Source: Selaginella moellendorffii
Taxonomy: Eukaryota > Streptophyta > Lycopodiopsida > Selaginellales > Selaginellaceae
DNA length: 64,000 bases
NCBI RefSeq assembly: GCF_000143415.4
Contig: NW_003314380.1
Location: 85,613-149,612, forward strand
Direction: 5' to 3'
The position numbers and the translations under genes were made by a program. Within the stretch, counting starts at the first letter, position 1. The number at the start of each line of letters is the position of its first letter. The notes beneath the pieces are model-generated. The model saw only the letters and a list, made by a program, of their open reading frames with translations, was not told the origin of the DNA and ran no database searches. This document shows, in pieces, positions 47,421 to 57,505 of this stretch.

Positions 47421-48330
47421 ATGGAGATAGCAGCGCTAGGGCACGATCGCGGGCATGGAGACGCCGGCGAGGATGATCGGCCTCGCGATTCGCAGGTGTG
47501 ATGCCCGGGTTCTTGAAATTTCTTGAAATTTCTTAAAATTTCTCCATATTTCGGTGTAGAAGGATAGAGCGCACGGCACTGGCGCGATCGTCGAGCCGAT
47601 CGATCGAGCAGCCGGAGAGGATGTATCTGCCAGGCGCGCATTGGCTTTCGCGGCTAGGAAGACGAAAGCTGCTGCGGATGCCGCCACTCAGCGAGCGGCA
47701 GACGCCGCCGCGCAAGAGCAAGGTAGTATGAGACAGGGCGAAATCACTGGTTTGCAAGCAGCGCGGCAAAATGCGGCTGTGGAGCAAGCTTCTCAAGTAG
47801 CCGCGGTCTATTCTCCAGCCAAGAAGAAACAAACTACGTTGGTACCCACTGCTCAAGCGCCGGTTCCACCAGGAATTCCTCCACAGTGTCCTGCTCCTAC
47901 TGCTGCTATCCAGGCACCGATACCAGCAGTAACTTCATCTGGTAGAGTGCCCTTTTCTTTAAACTGTTCTTACGTGGTTTTCTGGCAGTCGAAGGAATGG
48001 AATGCCAAAAGTTTCTCTACGAGGTGGCGAATCAAACAGCTAGGAGTGCGACTGCCCAGATGGCTGCCGCTGAGAATCTCGCGACAAATGCTCGAGACAC
48101 TGGTACTAGACAGGTATATAGTTCCGATTTGGAAAAATTCTTTGCGTTTGTTCTTTAGCTGTGTTACTCACGTTGACGCTCGTGAATAGGAAGCGGAAGA
48201 TCAGGCTACGAAAGCGCAGAAGAATATGGGATTGGCCAAACAAATGGCGGAGGCTGCACAGTCGCCTGCTGTAGCTGTCCAAGCCGTCGCTGCCATCCAG
48301 AAAGCCTGTTCCAATAAACACGAGTCCTGA
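47421..48330 (+). CDS. Ala/Gln-rich protein of 240 residues, unassigned
   Basis: Four exons (47421-47495, 47560-47941, 47989-48113, 48190-48330) join in frame with introns of 47-76 bp. After an acidic start (MEIAALGHDRGHGDAGEDDR) comes an Ala/Lys/Gln-rich helical stretch (FAARKTKAAADAATQRAA) and a Pro-rich spacer (QAPVPPGIPPQCPAP). A second Ala-rich helical part with heptad-like spacing follows (TARSATAQMAAAENLATNA, AEDQATKAQKNMGLAKQM). There is no signal peptide or membrane helix. Helical repeats with an Ala bias recall seed-maturation/LEA-like or coiled-coil proteins, but no family motif is present. Consistent splice phases support a real gene. Confidence 0.6.
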
Positions 48331-48456
48331 GTAAGCTCTTTCAAGACTACTATTGACTGGAAAATAAACTTTGTCCAGTTTGCTCAGGACTGCAACCCAA
48401 AGGATTTGAACCACGAACGTTATCCAGAAGAAATCTATATGCTCTTCTAGAAATCG

Positions 48457-49071
48457 ATGGCTATGGTGCTCTCTTCCGCCAGTCCAGCAGTAGTAACTCT
48501 TGGTGTTCTCGGATCATTTCACAAGCGTACGCTTGTTACTCAGTCGCTCAATTTTTACACGGCACGATCGCTGCTAAGGTTTGAACCACTGTCAGCTCAG
48601 ATCCGAGGGAGAAGCCGCCATAGCTTGATCCGAGCAGCAGCATCATCAACTGGGCCATCTTCGGAGAGAAAAGAGGAAGTGTTCTTCGATGGTGGTCCAC
48701 ATTACGGTGATCTGGTAGCCAACTTGGTGTTTGGCTTCACGCTTTTCTGGCTACCATTGACAGTCGCAGCGGTGTTCCGGGCCTTGTTCTTGAGGTACAG
48801 GTTCACAAACTACAGAGTGACTATTCTTTCGGGATTAACAGGTGGTGATAGGAAAGACTTCAAGTATGACGCGATCAAGGACGTCAAGTATGTCCCACGA
48901 TTCATCGGCGAGTGGGGCGACGTTGTGATCACTCTCAAGGATGACACCAAGGTGGAGCTCAAATCCTTGCCCAGATTCAGAGAGATCGCAAAGTTCTGTC
49001 TAGACAAGTCTGGAGTTTCCGGTGGCGGCTCTGTGGAAGAGATGGAAGTCAAGAAGAGGGGATTTTCGTGA
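48457..49071 (+). CDS. Plastid-targeted membrane protein with PH-like (bPH/DUF304-type) domain
   Basis: The 204-residue protein comes from a single exon. Residues 1 to about 65 are Ser/Arg-rich and acid-poor, a typical chloroplast transit peptide (..RGRSRHSLIRAAASS). A hydrophobic segment follows (LVANLVFGFTLFWLPLTVAAVFRALFL). Then comes a compact domain: RYRFTNYRVTILSGLTGGDRK, YDAIKDVKYV, GEWGDVVITLKDDTKVELKSL and FREIAKFC. The 'TNYRVT..SG..' and 'GDVVI' pattern is that of bacterial PH-like domains (YdbS/YdbT type). A role in the plastid envelope or thylakoid membrane is inferred; the exact function is unknown. The gene lies 126 bp downstream of the Ala-rich gene on the same strand. Confidence 0.75.
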   Translation: MAMVLSSASPAVVTLGVLGSFHKRTLVTQSLNFYTARSLLRFEPLSAQIRGRSRHSLIRAAASSTGPSSERKEEVFFDGGPHYGDLVANLVFGFTLFWLPLTVAAVFRALFLRYRFTNYRVTILSGLTGGDRKDFKYDAIKDVKYVPRFIGEWGDVVITLKDDTKVELKSLPRFREIAKFCLDKSGVSGGGSVEEMEVKKRGFS

Positions 49072-49349
49072 AGCTTTAGAGTTTGAGGCGAAGTATAAGA
49101 TGTGTTTCTTCCAAGGGAAAAGAAAAAACTTTACGTTCAGTATAGAGGTAGAAAAGCTTGCAATGGGTGGCTGACGCGTGGCTAACTAAATGACGAGCGT
49201 TGTCTTTAAAGTCAACGTCAGTGCTTTGGTCGATGGTCATTGACACGCAAACTTAGCTATGGCGGCTAAACCCTAATGTCATGGATGCTGCGGGGATTTC
49301 TTCGCGGAAACGCAAACGCTGAAATTTCGGGAAGGAAACACACGTCCCA

Positions 49350-49380
49350 TCTCTCTCTCTCTCTCTCTCTCGCTCTCTCT
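49350..49380 (+). repeat. CT microsatellite in 5' leader
   Basis: About 15 CT units, with one interruption (CG), lie 90 bp upstream of the TMEM45-like start codon. CT-rich (Y-patch) leaders are common near plant transcription starts. Confidence 0.85.
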
Positions 49381-49469
49381 CATATAACTACGGGGTGACC
49401 TCGCATTCTTCTATTAGGGTTCTTCCTTTCCTCTATCACCAATCTCCCCCGTAGTATCACTCCTCCGCC

Positions 49470-50423
49470 ATGGGGACGCTCGTCGGCCATGTCGCGCCTG
49501 GCATCGGATTCGCGCTCATCGGCCTCTGGCATCTTGTCAACATCGTCAGGAGCTACATCGAATCGCCGTCGGGATTCGAGGCCCGCCCCTGGTTCCCGGT
49601 AAAAATCTCCAGGAGATCGCGCTTCTCCTCGCGATCGATCGTCGTCTACGCGGAGCTCTACCTCATAATCTTCGGATCCGCGCTCTCCATCGCGTCGGAG
49701 CTCTTCATCTGGCCCGAGAAGCACCAGCCGCTTGCCGACGATCTCTCCATCCCGGCCAATCACCTCAACAATTTCGAGCACTCGTCCATGTCCTTCTTCT
49801 TCCTCGTCTACGCGGCCGTGGCGCTCGTCACGAATCTCCTCAATCTGGCGCTCCCGCCGGGGACGCTCCATCTCTTGGCGGCCCTAGCATTCAGCCAGGA
49901 GCTCCTCCTCTTCCATTTCCACTCGGCAGATCATATGGGACTCGAAGGACAGTATCACTGGCTGCTCCAGCTCGCCATCGCGATTTGCCTCCTGTGCACC
50001 GTCCTGGAAATCTCTCGCCCGAGCTCCGTCTTGCCGGCGCTCGTCCGCGCGGTAGGGATTCTCTTCCAGGGACTGTGGCTGATCCAGATGGGGCTCGTGC
50101 TCTGGATTCCAAGATTTGTTCCCACTGGCTGCCGGATGGTCTCGGAGGACGATCACGACGTTGTGCGCTGCGCCGACGAGGGATCCACGATGCGAGCCAA
50201 GGCGCTTGCCAATCTCCAGTTCTCCTGGTACCTGGCCGGGGTCGTGATCTTCTCCATCGCGCTGCTGTGCTCCTTGATCCAGCGATCGCGCTCGCGGCAC
50301 GGAAATGAGTACGCGAGGATGGATTCCAGCGAGGGCGAGCAGGAATTTCGGCACAAGAGCTCCGGATCGCACAGCTCCATCGAGATGGAGGAGGGATTTC
50401 CAGCGCTGGAGCTGGGGCGATGA
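49470..50423 (+). CDS. TMEM45/DUF716 family multi-pass membrane protein
   Basis: The intronless frame encodes 317 residues. Hydrophobic segments recur through the protein: GHVAPGIGFALIGLWHLVNIV, VVYAELYLIIFGSALSIASEL, MSFFFLVYAAVALVTNLL, LLAALAFSQELLLFHFHS, WLLQLAIAICLLCTVLEI, VGILFQGLWLIQMGLVLWIP and YLAGVVIFSIALLCSLIQ. The family markers GxGxxLxGLWHL near the start, FEH, QELLLFHFHSxDHxGLEGxYH and the FQGxWLxQxGxxLW block are present. The C-terminal tail is hydrophilic and Ser/Glu-rich. Plant members are poorly characterised; some are linked to virus response or growth. Function here is unknown. Confidence 0.88.
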   Translation: MGTLVGHVAPGIGFALIGLWHLVNIVRSYIESPSGFEARPWFPVKISRRSRFSSRSIVVYAELYLIIFGSALSIASELFIWPEKHQPLADDLSIPANHLNNFEHSSMSFFFLVYAAVALVTNLLNLALPPGTLHLLAALAFSQELLLFHFHSADHMGLEGQYHWLLQLAIAICLLCTVLEISRPSSVLPALVRAVGILFQGLWLIQMGLVLWIPRFVPTGCRMVSEDDHDVVRCADEGSTMRAKALANLQFSWYLAGVVIFSIALLCSLIQRSRSRHGNEYARMDSSEGEQEFRHKSSGSHSSIEMEEGFPALELGR

Positions 50424-50640
50424 TGGACAATCGGCTGGACAGATGGAAGATGCTCGAGCCGAGGTGAGATAGCTCCCCAGAAATTTGGATTGGAATTCCC
50501 CCCCTTTAGAGTGTTTCCTGTCTGTCTATTCTACCGTCGTCTTCTACCAAGATGTACAAAAGACCAAATTGAAAAGATTCCGTGTTCTCGTTTGAGTATA
50601 TTCGCATCTTTGGCGGGTTTAGGGTTCTTGGAGGGAGGGA

Positions 50641-52347
50641 ATGGGAGAAATGGAGGAAGAGGCGACGGCGATGGAGGTGGACGACGGCGCTGTTGATGTT
50701 GATCCGCCGCGGAAGCTTACGGCGGCGCAAAAAGGCAAGGCGCCGATGACGCAGGAGCTACAGCGATCCGGGCCCTGGGTGGAGAAGTATCGCCCTGCGT
50801 CTCTCGCGGACGTTGCAGCGCACAAGGATATCATCGATACAAGTAAGATCTTAGCTGCTTTTGCAGATTATGTAGGGATTTCTCGCGATCTTGGGAAGAA
50901 TGTAGTGATTCTCTCGGCATTTTTTAATTCCTCCCTCTTTCTTGCGTTCTTCGTCTTTTATTGTTTGTTATCTTCCTTTTTTGTAGCTCATTTTGTCCAT
51001 GCCTTTTCGAAGTTGACAGGCTCACTGCGGAGAACAAGTTGCCCCATTTGCTTCTCTACGGGCCTCCCGGGACAGGAAAAACATCCACGATTTTGGCTGT
51101 GGCACGCAAGCTCTATGGTCCGCAGTTCCAGAATATGATTTTGGAGCTCAATGCCTCGGACGATCGAGGTATTGATGTTGTGAGACAGCAGATACAAGAC
51201 TTTGCTAGCACGCAGAGTATCTCCTTTGGGTACGAGAGTTTTGTTTTTGTTTCCTAACCTTTTTGTTTTTTTTTTTTTTTTTTTTTTTCTTTTTCTTTTT
51301 TTCTTACTTACCGAATAGTAACCACAGAGAGAAAGCGAATGTTAAACTTATAATCCTGGATGAAGCAGATGCCATGACCAAGGATGCGCAGTTTTCTCTG
51401 CGGAGAAGTACGTTGTCGTTGCTTAGATTGAATCATCCATGACAGTTTTCATTCGATAGTCATTGAGAAATACACGAAGAACACAAGGTTTTGTTTGATT
51501 TGCAACTACGTCAGCAAGATTATCCCAGCGCTGCAGTCTCGATGCACACGTTTTCGTTTTCCTCCTCTTCAAGCACAGCATGTCAGGGAGCGCCTTGAGT
51601 TCGTAATTGACCAGGAAAGGTAAGCAATGTTTTTGTTTCGAAATATCGTTTTTGACAAGTTTTTACAAGGCTGGATGTCACGGAAGATGGCCTGTCTGCC
51701 ATCGTGAGACTTAGCAATGGCGACATGCGGAAGGCTTTAAATATCCTTCAGGTCAGTGATGGAAACGCTTCTTGTCGCTGCTCATACTGCTTGTTTATTC
51801 TCCGTAGTCGACGCAAATGGCCGAGCCGCATGTCACGGAAGCAGCAGTTTACTCATGCACAGGAAACCCCACGCCAAAGGAAATCGAGCAGATTGCGTCC
51901 TGGCTTCTGAACGAGTCATTCCAGTCGGCTTACAGCAGTATCCTTACTAGCACAAAACTTCTCCTTCCTTTGCTGCACAATCCATCTTAACTCTGCCCAG
52001 ATATCGTGCAGCTAAAGACAAGCAAAGGACTGGCGCTGGTGGACGTTGTTAGGGAGCTGCAGCCGTAAGTAAGCTCGTACTACCTCTCTTGGCATTCAGA
52101 ACCTATACTACGTTTCCAGGTTCATCTTTACCATCAGCATGCCCGGCAACATCCGCGTGCCTCTCATCAATTGCCTCGCGGACATCGAGTACGCTGCACT
52201 CTTTTCTTCTGTACATGAGCTGAAATTGTGTGTGCGTTCTGTTACAGGTACAGGCTTGCGTCTGGACCCAACGAGAAGCTCCAACTGGGAGCGCTAGTGA
52301 GTGCCTTCACTCACACACGCGTAGCCTTGGTTTCTGCCGCAAGATAA
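50641..52347 (+). CDS. RFC5: Replication factor C small subunit (RFC5 type; plant RFC3)
   Basis: Nine exons give about 360 residues. The acidic leader is followed by [16 protein letters not shown] box III/Walker A ([17 protein letters not shown]), [14 protein letters not shown], Walker B ([11 protein letters not shown]), the arginine-finger motif SRCTRF preceded by [12 protein letters not shown], and [11 protein letters not shown]. The collar domain ([44 protein letters not shown]) follows. These match the RFC5 subunit, not RFC2/3/4. It forms part of the pentameric clamp loader that opens PCNA onto primed DNA, in the nucleus. A ~24-base T run lies in the intron near 51266-51290. The final 37 bases overlap, tail to tail, the coding end of the PPR gene. 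Confidence 0.95.
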
Positions 52348-54332
52348 ATCTGTGAGCGAGTTTCTGTCCCTGTCATCGACTGTTCTAACCTCAGGCTCTG
52401 GTTCCAGGTTCCAGTGGAGGTAGTGGAAGAAAACATGTTTGCAAGCAAGAGCAACGCTGTTACGTCCTTTCTTGATCCAGTGTCGAGCACACGTTTCGCA
52501 ATTGTAACTCCGTCACGGACGTCGCTGTGGCTTCCACAGGCCCCGAGCAGGGAAGTCCACTCTATTGCATCACCTTCATACGGCATACTGCTGATGAGAT
52601 CTTTAGCGTCTTCCAGATATCCAGCTCTGCTGAGCAAGTCCACCATGCAAGAGTAGTGCTGCCTCGTTGGCTCTAGCCAGTAGTCCTGGATCATAGACTG
52701 GAAGCAGCGGTTTCCAGCGGAAGCTTTGCCGCCCTGGCTGCAAGCAGTGACAAGCAAGCTGAAACAAATCTCATCGGGAGTCTCCGTGAGATTCATCAAT
52801 ACAAAGGTGGCGAACGCTTGTTTCCGGTGATTGTTTTGGCTGTAGGCGGCTAAAAGCGCGGTCCAGGCAATGGCATCACGCTCGGGCATGACGCTGAAAA
52901 GACTTTGAGCTTTGAGTATATGCCCGTTTTGGGCATATGCTACGAGCAAGGCATCCCAGGAGATTAAGTCCCTCTCGGGCATTTGGTTAAAAATCGCTGT
53001 GGCGGTGTCCAGTTGCTTGTTTTGGGCATATGCCCCCAGCATCGAAGTCCACGTTACTATGTTATGTTCTGGCATCTCGGACGCAATGCGATTAGATTCG
53101 TCCAGATGCCCTTGAAAGGCATATGCCGCGTAGAGGGCATTCCACGTCATGAGATTCCTTTGTGACATTGATTCAAACAATGCTTTAGCTTCCTCGACGC
53201 AGCCGTGCTGGCTGTACATCGTCAGCATGATATTCCACGTCACTAGATTCCATTGTGGCATTTTGTTCAAGAATGTGTGTTTGGCAGCTGTAAGATTCCC
53301 GTGTTGGGCATATGCTGCCAGCATGGCATTACACGTAACTACATTTTTTTGCGGAATTTTGCTAAAGAGATTCTCTGCCTGCTCCACAAGTCCCTTCCTC
53401 GCGTACATAGAAATCAGAACATTCCACGACACGGAATCTCTGTTTGGCATTGTATCAAACACTCCCCGCACTTCTGTAATATACCCTCTTTGGGCATATG
53501 CACAAAGGATAGAGTTCCATGAGACAATGTTGCGTTGCGGCATTTCATCGAAGTATCTTTTAGATTCAGAGAGATTCCCAGCTTCGGAATGTGCAGTGAT
53601 CATACAAGTCCAGGATATCAAATCCCTTTCGGGCATAGTCTCAAACATAAGAGTCGCTCTTCCTAAACACAAGTTTCCAGCATATGCCGAGAGCATGCAG
53701 TTCCACGCAACAAGATTCCTCTGTGGCATATCGTCGAAAATCTTCTTGGCCTCCTCCACAAGCCCGTCTTGCGCAAGAGCGTCGATCACAGCCGTCCATG
53801 AGAACAGATCCCTGGCTGGCATTTCGCCAAAGACCATCTTTGCCACGTCAGTGTGCCCGTTTTGGGCATATGCCGAGAGCATGGACGTCCACACAACAAT
53901 GTCCCGCAGCGGAATATTATCAAAAATCCCGCGCGCTTTTTCAAGATTCCCATCCTGAGAATATGCCACGAGCAAACACGTCCAGGACACAAGGTTCTGC
54001 TGAGGCATAGTGTCAAATATGCGCTTGGCGTCTGCTAGATGCCCATTCCGGGCATATGCCGCGAGCATGAGATACCACGAGAAGGGATTTCCAGCACCGA
54101 CAACGCTGTCGAAAACAATCCGGGCATCTCTCACGCTGCCGCATCTAGCGTACATTTCGATCATGCGGTTGAGCACAAAGACATCGGTGCCAAACGGGCT
54201 TTGGGCGATGCGCTGGTGGATGATTCTCGCACCCGAGACGCTGGTAGAGGAAGCAATAATCTCCAGGCACTGCTTTCTGTCCATGGCATCTTTTCTATTT
54301 CGTAGAATATGCCAGTCGGACTCACGGCACAA
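52311..54332 (-). CDS. Pentatricopeptide repeat protein (PLS-subfamily, E-type end)
   Basis: The intronless frame encodes 673 residues, or 658 from the internal ATG giving MDRKQCLEII. A long array of ~31-residue S-type PPR units repeats the pattern 'MPQRNLVSWTCLLVAYAQNGHxxxAxxxFD', with about 15 units between residues 70 and 520. The C-terminal E-type region follows (HYSCMVDLLSRAGYLEDA, EWTSLLGACGSHSDVRDG). There is no DYW deaminase motif, so if it acts in C-to-U editing it would need a partner. PPR proteins bind organellar RNA one base per repeat. The N-terminus shows no strong transit signal. Its coding end overlaps the RFC5 stop on the other strand. Confidence 0.92.
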   Translation of the reverse strand: MCRESDWHILRNRKDAMDRKQCLEIIASSTSVSGARIIHQRIAQSPFGTDVFVLNRMIEMYARCGSVRDARIVFDSVVGAGNPFSWYLMLAAYARNGHLADAKRIFDTMPQQNLVSWTCLLVAYSQDGNLEKARGIFDNIPLRDIVVWTSMLSAYAQNGHTDVAKMVFGEMPARDLFSWTAVIDALAQDGLVEEAKKIFDDMPQRNLVAWNCMLSAYAGNLCLGRATLMFETMPERDLISWTCMITAHSEAGNLSESKRYFDEMPQRNIVSWNSILCAYAQRGYITEVRGVFDTMPNRDSVSWNVLISMYARKGLVEQAENLFSKIPQKNVVTCNAMLAAYAQHGNLTAAKHTFLNKMPQWNLVTWNIMLTMYSQHGCVEEAKALFESMSQRNLMTWNALYAAYAFQGHLDESNRIASEMPEHNIVTWTSMLGAYAQNKQLDTATAIFNQMPERDLISWDALLVAYAQNGHILKAQSLFSVMPERDAIAWTALLAAYSQNNHRKQAFATFVLMNLTETPDEICFSLLVTACSQGGKASAGNRCFQSMIQDYWLEPTRQHYSCMVDLLSRAGYLEDAKDLISSMPYEGDAIEWTSLLGACGSHSDVRDGVTIAKRVLDTGSRKDVTALLLLANMFSSTTSTGTWNQSLRLEQSMTGTETRSQIYLAAETKATRV

Positions 54333-55479
54333 ACTTTGTTACTTTTGTCAATACCGGACCTGACACGTTTGGAAAGGCATTGTAGTCTTGTGAAGCAAGA
54401 GAAAACGAGTGTCGACAAGTAATCAAATTACATGTCGATAAAGCAATGGGATAGATTGACCAGAATCTTTTTTTTTTTTTTCTTGCTTCAATTTAGACAA
54501 GGTTTATAGAGGTTAACAAGTGCTGAAACTTGTAATGAGGTTGTGATCATTTAGTGTTAACGTTGAAAAAGCGACTGATTCTCGCCCGACCTTTTGAAGA
54601 TTCATATGCTTACCGGTTTTTCTAGTAAGATTCTTTGAGTCTTTTAGGACGAATCTCACACAGCCTGGCCGTCACTCACACAATGGCCTTGGAGTTCAAT
54701 CTAAGTGTATTTTCCTACAGTGTCTTAGGAGTGGAGCTTTTCGCTCACAAGAAGGGGTTGTTGACAAAGCCCCCTACAGCTATGGGACACCCTTGAGACA
54801 CATTTAAAAAGCTATACCCTGTAGAGTTGAGTTGGAAAATTTCCTGCTATACCTTTAGAATAACTTTAATACATTGTAGTTCTGTAGACTTAGTCCCCTT
54901 TTTTACCGGTCGCTAATTTACCAGAAAATCGCGGGTGCAAAAACTGAAGATAATAACGATCAGTCAACAGTCAGCCAGTCCAGCTAGATTTATCGACAGC
55001 ACACGCGGGCCAAACTTCCACGTGTTCCAGTCAAGGTCAGTGGCGGTCAAGTCGGGATTAAGAAGCTCTCGAATACATCAACGGCCATGTTGACCATGAC
55101 CACCGGCCATTGCGGACCGCAGGAACGCCATCTCCGCCGTCCATGCGCCCCATCCAACGGCCGCCCCTGGTCCTTGTCTCTGTGTAACAGGGACCCCGTG
55201 ATTTGGAGTTAATTGAGCCACTGCTCTGGCAGGGAGCCGGAATGGGTCTTTGTCTTGCGCCTTCGCAATGGCGTGTGGTATATGTATCATGTCTGGGTCT
55301 TCAAAGGAGAGGCCTGGAAGCTCGCAGCTTGAGCCAGGATATAAGTTTGAGTCGAGAAGGTAGATCACTGCCAAGAAATCGGGGTCTTTTAGTGGATTCA
55401 AGGAGCTCTGGAGAAGGAAAAACCAAGTTTTGATAGCGGTAGCAGTAGTAGCAGCGGTAGCAGCAGCAGCAGCAGTGGT
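54333..55479. other. Intergenic region upstream of PPR and U-box genes
   Basis: This is a divergent upstream region of 1.1 kb. A T-run lies near 54470-54481. Trinucleotide repeats of the GTAGCA/GCA type lie at about 55436-55476 in the U-box gene leader. No gene was found here; the minus-strand open frame at 55078-55797 largely mirrors the U-box gene and has no similarity of its own. Confidence 0.45.
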
Positions 55480-56733
55480 ATGGCCATCTCGCCGGTGCTT
55501 GATATCCAATTGCCCAGAGTTCCTACGCTGTTTCGATGCCCCATCTCGCTGGAGCTCATGAAGGACCCGGTGACGCTGAGCACCGGCTTGACTTACGACC
55601 GGAGCAGCATTGAGAAGTGGTTTGATGACGGCCACCACACCTGTCCCGGAACCATGCAGCTGGTGAAAGTCCGCGACTTGGTCCCCAATCACACGCTCCG
55701 GAGGCTCATCCAGGAGTGGTGCGTCGCCAACAAGTCGAGAGGCATCGAGAGAATTCCCACTCCAAAGCAGCCCCTGGACGACGAGCAAGCCAGCCACCTC
55801 GTCCGCCAGATCTCCTCCGCCGAGCTCTCGGGACGCGCAAAGAGCCGGCTCCTCCGGAACCTCCGAGCGTCGTGCAAAGAGAGTGAGAAGAACCGGAAGT
55901 GCATTGCCGGTGCCGGGGCGATCCCGGCGTTGAGCAGCTTGGTGTCTTCGTTCCAGCCCAGGATAAGTTTCGACAGGCCTTCGAATCTAGAGGACCTCCA
56001 GTGCTGCGAGGACGCGGTCGCAGTTCTCGTAATTCTGCTACCACTCGAGATCGAAAGTTTGAGAAAGTCCATCATCAATCCGTCGCTGCTGGCTGTTTTA
56101 TCCTGGATCCTCCACCGACGTAACACCGAAGGCCAGATCAACGCTGCCCGCCTGCTCGAGCTTGTGGCGACTGACGATGAATCCAAGTCGATGGTGGGAG
56201 CGACTGAGAGGTTGATACCGGGACTTGTCAAGCTTGTCAAAGAGGACAGTGCGTATCCGCGAGCAGTCAGGGCGAGCCTGACCGCGTTGCTGGCCATCGT
56301 CTCCTGCCGAAAGAATCTCGTAAAGGCTGTCCAAGGTGGTGTGGTGCCGCCGTTGATAGAACTCCTCTCCGAGGCCAGCCGACTCAACACCGAAAGAGCT
56401 CTGGCTGTGCTCGAGTTCGTGGCCAGATGCGCAGAAGGACGGGAAGCTCTGATGGATCACAGTCTGTCAGTGCCGATGCTGGTGAAGATAATTCTCACGG
56501 TTTCGGATCTGGCGTCAGAGCGAGCAGTCGGGATCCTGTTGTTGATGTGCCAAGCTGATGACTCTGTCGTCCAAGCAGCTGCCAGCGAAGGTGCTTTTAC
56601 TCAGATGATTCTTCTCATCCAGGCCGATAACACTTCGGAGACCAATCACCGGGCCAGACAGTTTCTTAAGTTGCTTCGCGGAGCTGTTCCTCGAGAGTGC
56701 ATGCACGACTTTGCCTTCACAATGCCGTTTTGA
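55480..56733 (+). CDS. U-box/ARM-repeat E3 ubiquitin ligase (PUB)
   Basis: The intronless frame encodes 417 residues. A U-box lies at about residues 14-85 (PTLFRCPISLELMKDPVTLSTGLTYDR, IEKWFDDGHHTCP, LVPNHTLRRLIQEWC). Armadillo-like helical repeats cover residues 110-405 (for example IPALSSLV, ARLLELVATDDES, SLTALLAIVSCRKN, VVPPLIELL). Length and layout fit the PUB22-29 group, whose members ubiquitinate targets in immunity and stress signalling. The U-box recruits E2-ubiquitin, and the ARM region selects the substrate. The start codon is preceded by an in-frame-independent GCA-rich leader. Confidence 0.93.
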   Translation: MAISPVLDIQLPRVPTLFRCPISLELMKDPVTLSTGLTYDRSSIEKWFDDGHHTCPGTMQLVKVRDLVPNHTLRRLIQEWCVANKSRGIERIPTPKQPLDDEQASHLVRQISSAELSGRAKSRLLRNLRASCKESEKNRKCIAGAGAIPALSSLVSSFQPRISFDRPSNLEDLQCCEDAVAVLVILLPLEIESLRKSIINPSLLAVLSWILHRRNTEGQINAARLLELVATDDESKSMVGATERLIPGLVKLVKEDSAYPRAVRASLTALLAIVSCRKNLVKAVQGGVVPPLIELLSEASRLNTERALAVLEFVARCAEGREALMDHSLSVPMLVKIILTVSDLASERAVGILLLMCQADDSVVQAAASEGAFTQMILLIQADNTSETNHRARQFLKLLRGAVPRECMHDFAFTMPF

Positions 56734-56989
56734 ACAGAAGCTAGCTTTTAGGATGCCCAGTGGTAGAAGAAACACGGAATCACAGAAAGTTTGGAACCCC
56801 CAAAACCTGTATAAACAAAAGGAAAACACACAAGTCTATTCTTACTTCCACTGTGCCAAAAGAGAACCATACCATTTCTTTCAATTCCAAACGTACACCC
56901 ATTAGAAGTCCTGCACAGCAAGCCAACAAAGAAGCTAGGACAAATCAACTCTAGACCAATGTTAACGCTAAGAAAAAAGAATCGAAGGC

Positions 56990-57430
56990 GAATTACCTGG
57001 TCAAAGGTACTTGAAGCCAAAGGAGAGGTCAATTTCATCGTTCTCTCCATGAATCGCTAAGAAATAAGAAACAACGCTCACGCGCTCGAGATGAAGGGTC
57101 GTTGTGACATCATTGCGTTTGGGACCCATCCAAAGACCCCGTCTTGTCCGGGATCCCTACAATGCAAAGAAATGAGACACACTTTCACGGAGCCTCACAA
57201 CAAAGCTAAAATCACTTCAATGCTTGTACTCGTACCTTTCCCTCGCTGTCAGCTCATCTCCGCAAGCTCCAAAATTTCGGGCTAGCGGCTGCGAACACTC
57301 TAGGCATGAAATCTTCGCTAGCTCTAACCTGTAAAATGGACGCGTGACAAGATTACCCAGCCTCCAGGCCGAAATCGATCCACGCCAGCGACAATGCCAG
57401 CGCCAGAGATTTCCCTCGCGATGCCCAAGA
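56990..57430 (-). other. Possible small spliced minus-strand transcript, unassigned
   Basis: Several intron-like borders occur on the minus strand (gtaatc..acag near 57333; gtacga..ttgtag to 57159; gtgagc..cttag). Coding-looking segments include ISCLECSQPLARNF and GVFGWVPNAMM in one frame, and HGENDEIDLSFGFKYL in another. A TTAGGGTTC motif near 57433 resembles the leader of other genes here. I could not find a single frame with a start codon that joins them, so it may be a non-coding transcript or a broken gene. Confidence 0.25.
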
Positions 57431-57505
57431 ACCCTAAATTCTAATAAAGTAGGGCTTGTTAAACCCGCCTTGGTTTAAATTAAATTTTCCCTCTACACGG
57501 AGGTT

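Noticed and set aside
53149-53958. 269-codon plus-strand open frame
   Set aside because: It lies entirely antisense to the PPR repeats and its own sequence just mirrors their periodicity (repeated WAYA), so it is a shadow frame.
55689-56390. 233-codon minus-strand open frame
   Set aside because: It is antisense to the U-box/ARM gene, with no family resemblance; it arises from GC-rich codon use.
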